Part shown: one piece after another, positions 16,978 to 24,061 of the stretch
Layout of the letters: each line of letters starts with the position of its first letter
How positions within the stretch are numbered: the first letter of the stretch is position 1
Assembly (NCBI RefSeq): GCF_040546765.1
Contig: NZ_JBEPOK010000001.1
Span: 2,666,001-2,730,000 of the forward strand
Length of the DNA: 64,000 bases
Source of the DNA: Arthrobacter sp. OAP107
GTDB lineage: Bacteria; Actinomycetota; Actinomycetes; Actinomycetales; Micrococcaceae
Reading direction: 5' to 3'
Notes under the pieces: model-generated
Seen by the model: the letters and a program-made list of their open reading frames with translations, nothing else
What the model was told of the DNA's origin: nothing
Databases searched by the model: none
Translations under genes and position numbers: made by a program

Positions 16978-17632
16978 CAACCAAATCCAAAGCCCAAGGT
17001 GTGCACAATATGCACACCCTCTTTTGTGAGCGTTCTGAGCCACGACGGACCCCGTGAACGGTCCCGCCGGACGTGGAAAATCCCTCGCCACCGCCGGCCG
17101 TCACTCCCCCTGCTGTGACGGCGTTCCCAGGCAGAACTGGAATCGACGCGCGACCTTGGCGGGGCGCTCCTGTCCGGTGCAACCCGAGGGATGGGCTCAA
17201 TGAACGTCATAGCGTCGCGGCCTCCTTCGAATATCTCATGGGCGAGACAGTCGAAGAGGGCATGACCCGAACCTCACCGCGCCGAGGCCAGCAGACGGCC
17301 TTGGTGCTAATTCGGGAAAGAGTGTCTGCACAATGCCCGCGCTGCATAATGTGCGACTCCCCCGCAGTCTCCACGGGCTGACTCCTTTCGTGACCTCTGA
17401 GCTTCGGGAGGCGGCGGTGTCAGGATGCGGCGCTGACGGGCTCGGCGGTGTCAGCCGGCCTGGGCCTTGGCGGTCTTATCGGGCTATTCTGCCAAACTGG
17501 GACCTGCGTGCCAACGGGCAGCGTATAAGCAAACAGCGGAAGTCGTAAATGGCTTGCGGGGGAGTACCTCAGGGGTCTCAGAACCATACTGGCCCGCTCT
17601 GAGGAGAACCGCTCCCCGGAGTCGGGGTCGAG
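16978..17632. other. Remainder of left repeat and intergenic DNA with hairpin terminator
   Basis: The left repeat resumes after the IS. The hairpin GGTGTGCA-CAATA-TGCACACC (16998-17018) is followed by CTCTTTT and corresponds to the hairpin at 59711-59733. From about 17040 to the stop of the next gene I see no supported gene; the short frames there look like shadows. Confidence 0.5.
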
Positions 17633-18124
17633 TTACGGTGCAGGGTCCGGGTCGCCGGTCAGCTCCAGGACCGGCAGGGGCAGGGTGGGCGGCTGCCCGT
17701 CAAAAACAGGGAACAGGTCCGGCCTGGCGGCCGGGTCATGGTAGACCCGCCGCTTCCGTTCCCGGGCAATTTCGTACGGGCTGTGGCAGGTGTAACCGGC
17801 CCAGTGGACAGGGCCCGGGCAGGGATCAGGGCCTGGCTGGGTGTGGTTTCGGAGTTCAGGTTTCGCTGGCGGGGCGGACTTGACGTATTCCACCCACTGC
17901 CCGTTGACCTCAACGTAGAGCTGGTTCTGCTCGCCGCCCAGAAAATAGATGGTGACGCCCGCCTGTACATTCGCAGCGGGATCCGTCTGCACTGCGGGTG
18001 GCATGCTGCTGCCCGTCGTTATCTCATGCATCTGGCTGACCACGGTCGGTACCGGTTCCTTATGCTTGGCGGTGGCGGTACTCAGGAACGGGCGGGTTCC
18101 GGCGATGGAAGTTGCCAATTCCAT
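17633..18124 (-). CDS. Hypothetical 163-aa protein, last gene of the NRPS operon
   Basis: Overlaps the 3' end of the LuxE-like gene by 43 bp on the same strand. It has one compact region with clear beta-strand character (GVTIYFLGGEQNQLYVEVNG, then QWVEYVK), followed by a Pro-rich C-terminus containing a Cys-x-Pro-Gly-Pro and a CHSPYE motif. No family recognised. An internal ATG at 18031 is an alternative start but has no ribosome-binding site. A role in the pathway is inferred only from position. Confidence 0.5.
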   Translation of the reverse strand: MELATSIAGTRPFLSTATAKHKEPVPTVVSQMHEITTGSSMPPAVQTDPAANVQAGVTIYFLGGEQNQLYVEVNGQWVEYVKSAPPAKPELRNHTQPGPDPCPGPVHWAGYTCHSPYEIARERKRRVYHDPAARPDLFPVFDGQPPTLPLPVLELTGDPDPAP

Positions 18125-19350
18125 GGGTCTGTCGTTTCCATCACCGTGACACGGCCCAGCAGTGCCGCTGCCTCAGCCTCGGCGGTGGTGCCCGAACCGA
18201 GGTAGCGCTCGATGCTGACGGGGCAATGGCCAAGCGCGCCGCCCTGTCCCCGGCGGCGGAAGTTGATGACCTGGCCGGTTCTGCCGCACCCGCAGGTGCC
18301 GGTTTCGACGTCGCCCATATCGTCGGTGAGGAGGAAACCGGGGTAGCTTGTGCTGAGGGCGTCCAGTATGGCGATGGTGCCGGTCTCCCCCGGGGCGAGC
18401 TCCTTGCCGCCCTGGCCAGGGTCCCGGATGGAGATGTAGCACCACGGCGGAACGTGCTTGCGATGCAGGTGGCATTCGACAGCGAGCATGTTCGACTCGA
18501 TCATCCCGTACATGTCGCGCACGTTCTCCTCGCGCACGCCGAGCAAGTCGTGGCACCGCTGCCGAAAGCCTTCATCAGGGATGGCCTCGGCCGTGTGCCG
18601 TTTCCAGCCGCCGAGAGTGATGATCATGCTGTACGGGTCCATGCGCACGTTGATCTCTTCCCGCTCGAGGAACCGGAGGAGCCGGCCGATGAGGAATGGC
18701 GGACTGACGATGTGGCGTGTCATGTGGCCCTTCCACCGGCGCAGGTGCTCCAGGGCCTCACCGGCGTCAAACGCCTCGTCGGCGACGAGATATGTGTGGT
18801 GGTCGAAGACGCTGTTCAGGAGGTTCAAGTCCTTGAGCAGTCCCATCTCGGAGGCTTCGGGGTCCGACGGGTTCAAGAAAAGTCCCGCGCCTCCGGACAG
18901 GCTGAAGAACTCCCGGTAGGTCCCGGTCAGGCCGACCAGCGCCCGGGTCAATGTCTCGCTGTTGCGGGGGGCGACGGACTGGACACCGCGGGTTCCGCTG
19001 GAGCGGGTTTCGGTCTCGACGTCGGCCAGGGAGCAGGTGAGCAGCACCCGGGCGTCGGGACGCTTGAACATGGCGACCGGCAACAGAGGGAGGTCTTGCA
19101 GGTCCCTGATGTCATTGATCGCGGCGGGATCGACTCCCAACGCGTCACATTGGGCACGGTAGAACCCGTTTCCGGCTTGGTGGTAGATCGCGGCGTCCCG
19201 CACGACGTCGGTGACCGACCGTGCCCAGCCATCAGGCGACTGGACGTGCGCTTTGGACACATCCCCCAGCATCTGCAGTAACGAGAGCATTGTGTCACTC
19301 CTCATTGAGTGCGAATTGATGAATGCGGTTTGCGCCGCAGGGTTAGCCAT
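18082..19350 (-). CDS. LuxE-like acyl-protein synthetase/acyl-activating enzyme
   Basis: A 422-aa member of the ANL-related LuxE family, which activates a carboxylate with ATP and passes it to a protein cysteine or carrier. Visible are the SSGTRGVQS phosphate-binding loop at about 117-125, a YGMIESNMLAVECH core in the middle, and a C-terminal TDDMGDVETGTCGCGRTG motif like that of phenylacetate-CoA-ligase-type enzymes. Its ATG overlaps the upstream stop (ATGGCTAA). Within this NRPS operon it could load or cap an acyl group, or activate the product's carboxylate. The exact role is unknown. Confidence 0.75.
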   Translation of the reverse strand: MANPAAQTAFINSHSMRSDTMLSLLQMLGDVSKAHVQSPDGWARSVTDVVRDAAIYHQAGNGFYRAQCDALGVDPAAINDIRDLQDLPLLPVAMFKRPDARVLLTCSLADVETETRSSGTRGVQSVAPRNSETLTRALVGLTGTYREFFSLSGGAGLFLNPSDPEASEMGLLKDLNLLNSVFDHHTYLVADEAFDAGEALEHLRRWKGHMTRHIVSPPFLIGRLLRFLEREEINVRMDPYSMIITLGGWKRHTAEAIPDEGFRQRCHDLLGVREENVRDMYGMIESNMLAVECHLHRKHVPPWCYISIRDPGQGGKELAPGETGTIAILDALSTSYPGFLLTDDMGDVETGTCGCGRTGQVINFRRRGQGGALGHCPVSIERYLGSGTTAEAEAAALLGRVTVMETTDPWNWQLPSPEPARS

Positions 19351-20410
19351 ACCGACGCAGCTCCGAGAAGAAGTCGTCGATTACGCCGAGCTGGCCGCTG
19401 CGGGCAAGTTCGTCGTAGATGTATTTGCCTACTGCCAGGTCGAGCACGCCCAGGCCGAACGGGGAGAACACGATGGGGCGGTCGTCGGCGGGTGAGACCT
19501 TGCCTTCCATGACGTCGGCCAGGGTGCCGTCCACGAAGTCCCTGTTGCCGGCCATCTGCTCCACGAGGTGGGCCGACGTTTCGGCTTTCAGGCAGTGGTC
19601 GACGTCGTCGAGGATGTTGGTTGAGGCCAGCAGGATTTCCGGGGCGAGGTCGCGCAGGGACACGTGAAGTACCAGCGGGTTGTGATCGAACCACGCCACT
19701 TCGTGCACGTGTGGCTGGCCCGCTATGGTGGCGAATACGACGAGGTCGCTGTTTCGTATCAGCTGTTCGGGGCCGTTGTGCACTGTTACCCGGGCTGGCG
19801 TGCCGCTGCGTTCAAGGTAGCCCTTGAATCCCTCTGCACTTTCACCTGAGAGGTCGAACACTCCGATGTCGTCGAAGGTCCAGCCGGTTGCGTCCAGGAA
19901 GGTGTGGATGTAGCGGGCAATGAGGCCGACCCCGAAGAACCCGATGCTCCGTGGGCGTCTGCGGCCGCGGCTGAGCCAGTCGGCGGCTGCGGCGGCCGAT
20001 GCAGCCGTCCTGGAGGCGCTGATGATGGAGCTCTCCATGCAGGCGAAGGGGTAGCCTGTGGCCGGGTCGTTGAGGATCAACACTGCGGAGGCGCGGGGTA
20101 TCCCTGACGTCACGTTGTCCGGGAAGCTGGAGACCCATTTGATGCCGTCGACTCCTATGTCACCTCCAATCGAGGCGGGCAGGGCGATGATGCGAGCGGT
20201 GGGCCGGTCCGGGAAGCGCAGGAAGTAGGACGGGGGGTTTACCGAGTCGCCGGCCGCGTGCGTGCGGTAGGTCTGCTCGACCAGCTCGACGAGCTGCTTC
20301 TCGCGGCCGCTGAGTACTTCCTGTACCTGTGCCCCGGGAATGACCGCGAACGGCGGGACCGTCTTCGGCTCTGCGGTCGCTGTGACTGGGGAAGTGGCAA
20401 ATTCTGTCAT
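19343..20410 (-). CDS. sbnB: SbnB-like N-(2-amino-2-carboxyethyl)-glutamate dehydrogenase (2,3-diaminopropionate synthesis)
   Basis: A 355-aa member of the ornithine cyclodeaminase/mu-crystallin family. SbnB oxidatively cleaves the SbnA product, giving L-2,3-diaminopropionate and 2-oxoglutarate. Features are KWVSSFPDNVTSGIPRASA, the NDPATGYPFACMESSIISA segment (split by the family's conserved Gly), the Rossmann motif GFFGVGLIARYI, and the C-terminal FSPFGLGVLDLAVGKYIYDE. The stop lies within the next gene's ATG, and its own start overlaps the NRPS stop by 4 bp. The matching SbnA partner is at the head of this operon, which makes the assignment strong. Confidence 0.9.
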   Translation of the reverse strand: MTEFATSPVTATAEPKTVPPFAVIPGAQVQEVLSGREKQLVELVEQTYRTHAAGDSVNPPSYFLRFPDRPTARIIALPASIGGDIGVDGIKWVSSFPDNVTSGIPRASAVLILNDPATGYPFACMESSIISASRTAASAAAAADWLSRGRRRPRSIGFFGVGLIARYIHTFLDATGWTFDDIGVFDLSGESAEGFKGYLERSGTPARVTVHNGPEQLIRNSDLVVFATIAGQPHVHEVAWFDHNPLVLHVSLRDLAPEILLASTNILDDVDHCLKAETSAHLVEQMAGNRDFVDGTLADVMEGKVSPADDRPIVFSPFGLGVLDLAVGKYIYDELARSGQLGVIDDFFSELRRYG

Positions 20411-23400
20411 CGTGCACCGTCCTGGGCGTGGGTGTCGAGATCGAATACGTTGCGCGGTTCGGCCATGCCGACCAGCACCTCCCGCGGCCCCTCATAGGCT
20501 TCCCGGCTGTGGGCCATGCGGATGTTGTCGACCAGCATGAGATCCCCTGTCTCCCAGGGGGTGCGGAGGGTGTGGGTCTCGTAGGTATGGTTCAGGAGGG
20601 CGATGATGTCCTCGCCGATCGGTTCGCCGTTGCCGAAGCGGGTGTTGAACGGCAGCCCGTCCGGGCCGTAGACGTCCACGAGGTACTCCCGCACTTCGGG
20701 AGCGATCGTCCATTCGCTCAGGAAGGCGATCTGGTTGAACCAGCAGCGTTGGCCGGTCAGGGGGTGTCGGATTAGGGCGGGGCGCCGTTGCCGGGTGCGG
20801 AGCTCTCCGTCGGGTTGCCACTGGAACTCAATGGCGTGGGTGTGGCAGTACTCCTCGATGCCGGCGCGGTCGGCCACCCCGAACGCTTCCTCGTAGGAGG
20901 CACCGATGTCCTCGTTGAAGCTGCGGGCGAGCAGCCATCCCTCGCTTTCGAACCGCTCGACGATGTTCGGGGGCAGGGCGTCCAGCACGGCGCGGGAGTC
21001 GGCCACGCCGGTTACGCCACCGGCGCTGGGTGCGTGGAGGCAGGCGAAGAGCATCAGGCCGGGGAACTCGAGCGCGTAGCTGAGCTCGTGGTGCATGCAC
21101 ATGGGCTGGTTAGCGGGCCATTTCAGGGACGAGTAGACGTCGTCGAGGTAGGGTTGCCGTGCGGCGAAGGCCTCCCGGTCCGGCATGAGCCCGTCCGGGG
21201 CCAGCCGGTGAAAGACATCGGCGACTTCGGCTGGATCCCGGAGGGCGAGACCGCGTACCAGCACGGCGCCGTGCTCCGCTACCGCCGTGCGCAGGGATTC
21301 CTGGTGCTGTTCGGCCCACTGGACGGGGTTGTGGCCGTCCGCGACGGTGAGCATTGGTGGCTGGCCGGCTTGGCGTTCCAGGTCGAACTGGAGTCTGGGT
21401 GAAGGCGACGGCATCAGAGGTCCTTTCGTTTCACGGGTAGCGGGTGGGGGCGGCCGACAGGTCTTCCCCACCGGGGCCATGGAGTCGGGCCCGGCGGCGG
21501 CTGGTACCGGACGGGGTGCGGGCGGAACGGCAGTGTCTGCCGGGGAAGCGGCCTCGAGCAGGGCTGCCAGGTCCGACAGGACGGGCGTCTGCATGATGTC
21601 TTTGATCGACACTGCGCGCTTGAGCAGGACGGCGAGTTTCACTGCGGACAGCGAGGTCCCACCCAGCGCAAAGAAGGAGTCCTGTCCGCCGATCCTGGCC
21701 GCTGGCAGTCCGAGCACGCTCGCCCAGGCCCCGGCGAGCCGCTGCTCGGCGGCTGAGAGGGCTTCGGTGGCGGACAGGGCGTCAGTGACGTTGCCGGCCT
21801 CGGGAACGATGTCCTGCGCCGTACTGGCCAGGGACTTCCGGTCGATCTTCCCGTTGCCGGTCAGAGGCAGGCTCTCCTGCCACCGGTACGAGGACGGGAC
21901 CATGTACTCCGGTACCTGCGAGGCGATCTGCTTGCGCAACTCGGCGATCTCGAGTGGCCGCCTGCCCGAGTAGAAGGCCACGAGGAACTTGGCCTGATCG
22001 GCGCCCTCACCGACGACGACGGCGCCGTCGCGCACTTCGGGCACGCGAAGCAGGGCATTCTCGATCTCTCCGATTTCGATCCGGAATCCCCTGATCTTCA
22101 CCTGGTTGTCGCGCCGTCCCAGGAAATCGAGCTTTCCGTCCGGCATCCACCGGCCATAATCACCGGTACGGCAGATGCGCTCACCGGCACGGTTCGGATC
22201 GGGGCCGAACATCGCGGCGGTCCGCTCTGCATCGTTGACGTACCCGCGGCCCACGCACACGCCGGAGAACACAATCAGCCCAGGCGCGCCGAGCGGTACC
22301 GGGCTGCCGAACTCGTCGACCACGTCAACGTGTACATTGTTGATCGGTCTTCCGAGGGGCACCCGTGGCCCTGCCGGGGCCCGGTCCATGATCTCGTGGA
22401 CCGCGTCGTCCGACGTCTCGGTGAGCCCATACGTGTTCACGACCGGAACATCAGGGTAGAGCGCGAACCAGCGCTGGACGAGCTCCTTCTTCAGGAAGTC
22501 CCCGGTGGGGCACACGCAGTGCAGGTCCGGCAGCTTCCGCGGGTTTTGCTCCAGGTAAGACACGATGACCTCAAGGTATGACGGAACAACCTGGATCACG
22601 CCCGCCCGCCCGTCCACGACCGTGTCAACGAACCGCTCGGCGTCAAGGATCGCGTCCTGGTCCACGAACAGGGTCCGCCCGCCGACGAGCAGGGCCGCCA
22701 CCAGCTGCCACACCGAGATGTCGAAGCATTGTGGACCGGTTTGGGGGATGACTTCGCCTTCGCGCACTCCGAGGTCCTCGATTTTGGCATACATGTGGTT
22801 CAGCATCCCGGCGTGCTCGCACATCACGCCCTTCGGCTGCCCGGTGGACCCGGATGTGAACAGGATGTACGCGAGCTGGTCCGGGGCTACGACCACGCCG
22901 AGGTTCCCCTCGGCGTGGTCCTCGGCGGCGAGGTCCTCGATGAAGAGCTCCTCCACCTCGGGCAGGGCGGCAAGCGCTTGGTCGAGCGTGGCGGTACTGG
23001 CGCGCTCTGTAATGACCAGTGGTGACTCCGCCCGCGATATGGCCGTGGCCATGCGCTCGGGTGGGAAGTGCGGCTCAAGCGGCAGGTACGCCAGCCCGGC
23101 TTTCCAGATCGCCAGAACGGTCACCATCCAATCCAAATTGCGTTCCATCACGACGGTGACCACCGCCTCTTGGTCGAGTCCCCGAGCCTGCAGCGCCCTG
23201 CCCAGCCGGTTCGCCCGGGCGTTCAGCTCGCGGTAGGTCAGACGGCTTTCGCCGTGAATGGCAGCGACAGCTTCCGGACCGGACTCGGTCCGCTGCTCGA
23301 AGATCTCGTGCACCCGCAGATCCGGGAGCTCACGCTTGGGGCCCGCCAACTCCTCCAATTGCAGACGCAGTTCCTCAGGGGCGAGCAGACACACGCGAGC

Positions 23401-24045
23401 ATGCTCTTCGTCGGGGTCCGCCGCGATCGCTTTCAAAGCAGCCACGTGGTAGCCGGCAATGCGCGCCGCGGCGGCAGCGTCAAGAGCATCGGTCCGATAC
23501 CGCAGCCGCAACCGGGAACCGGTGATGCCTTGGGATATGGCCACCTGCAGAACCGTGTCCTCGGCCAGCTCCCGCAGGGCGTCCCGCGGGTCGAGCGCGG
23601 TCTCAAAGAGCGGGCGGCTCAGATTCAGTTCCTGGCAAAGGCCGTCGAGGCGATCCCCGTACCCGCCGGCCTCAAGGTGCTGGCGGCACTCCCGCTCCCG
23701 GCGGCCCGCTTCTGTCAGGAGCGCCCGCCAGGACGTCGGTTCGGTCGTCAACCGGCACGGCACCGGCTGGCGCCCGGGAACCGCTGCATACCCGATGATG
23801 ACCTCCCGCTCCCCTGCCAACACGGCGACCACTTTGGCGTGGGCGGCCAGCAGCAGAACGTCCGGGGTCGTCCCAAGGCCGTCCGCCAGGCGACTCAGGG
23901 TCCCCATCAGATCATGGGGGATGTTCTCGTGGTGCTCGTCCAGTCCGGGATGGGGATCCGGGGTCCACCGCGGGAGGGCAGTGCGCCCGCCTCCAGCGAG
24001 CATGGCCCGCCAGAAGTCACGCTGCTCATCACTCAGCACAACCAT
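20407..24045 (-). CDS. NRPS: truncated condensation-like region, adenylation, PCP, fused TauD/AsnO-type oxygenase
   Basis: A 1212-aa protein. Residues 1-245 are a remnant resembling the C-terminal half of a condensation domain, without a full HHxxxDG. Adenylation covers about 245-745: YILFTSGSTGQPKGV (A3, 393-407), NTYGLTETSDD (A5), RTGDYGRW (A7), LTGNGKIDRK (A10). The PCP has FFALGGTSLS (about 791-800). A clavaminate-synthase/asparagine-oxygenase-like domain fills 885-1212, with Fe ligands in MHHELSYA (HxE) and MAHSREAYEGPREVL (distal His, 2-oxoglutarate Arg). By alignment to GrsA I read the pocket as D442, I443, W446, Q485, C512, T514, T538, D546, D547, K733. The start has GAGGAG eight bases upstream; the frame is open to 24207. 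Confidence 0.88.
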   Translation of the reverse strand: MVVLSDEQRDFWRAMLAGGGRTALPRWTPDPHPGLDEHHENIPHDLMGTLSRLADGLGTTPDVLLLAAHAKVVAVLAGEREVIIGYAAVPGRQPVPCRLTTEPTSWRALLTEAGRRERECRQHLEAGGYGDRLDGLCQELNLSRPLFETALDPRDALRELAEDTVLQVAISQGITGSRLRLRYRTDALDAAAAARIAGYHVAALKAIAADPDEEHARVCLLAPEELRLQLEELAGPKRELPDLRVHEIFEQRTESGPEAVAAIHGESRLTYRELNARANRLGRALQARGLDQEAVVTVVMERNLDWMVTVLAIWKAGLAYLPLEPHFPPERMATAISRAESPLVITERASTATLDQALAALPEVEELFIEDLAAEDHAEGNLGVVVAPDQLAYILFTSGSTGQPKGVMCEHAGMLNHMYAKIEDLGVREGEVIPQTGPQCFDISVWQLVAALLVGGRTLFVDQDAILDAERFVDTVVDGRAGVIQVVPSYLEVIVSYLEQNPRKLPDLHCVCPTGDFLKKELVQRWFALYPDVPVVNTYGLTETSDDAVHEIMDRAPAGPRVPLGRPINNVHVDVVDEFGSPVPLGAPGLIVFSGVCVGRGYVNDAERTAAMFGPDPNRAGERICRTGDYGRWMPDGKLDFLGRRDNQVKIRGFRIEIGEIENALLRVPEVRDGAVVVGEGADQAKFLVAFYSGRRPLEIAELRKQIASQVPEYMVPSSYRWQESLPLTGNGKIDRKSLASTAQDIVPEAGNVTDALSATEALSAAEQRLAGAWASVLGLPAARIGGQDSFFALGGTSLSAVKLAVLLKRAVSIKDIMQTPVLSDLAALLEAASPADTAVPPAPRPVPAAAGPDSMAPVGKTCRPPPPATRETKGPLMPSPSPRLQFDLERQAGQPPMLTVADGHNPVQWAEQHQESLRTAVAEHGAVLVRGLALRDPAEVADVFHRLAPDGLMPDREAFAARQPYLDDVYSSLKWPANQPMCMHHELSYALEFPGLMLFACLHAPSAGGVTGVADSRAVLDALPPNIVERFESEGWLLARSFNEDIGASYEEAFGVADRAGIEEYCHTHAIEFQWQPDGELRTRQRRPALIRHPLTGQRCWFNQIAFLSEWTIAPEVREYLVDVYGPDGLPFNTRFGNGEPIGEDIIALLNHTYETHTLRTPWETGDLMLVDNIRMAHSREAYEGPREVLVGMAEPRNVFDLDTHAQDGAR

Positions 24046-24061
24046 ACTTTGGTCTCCTCGA

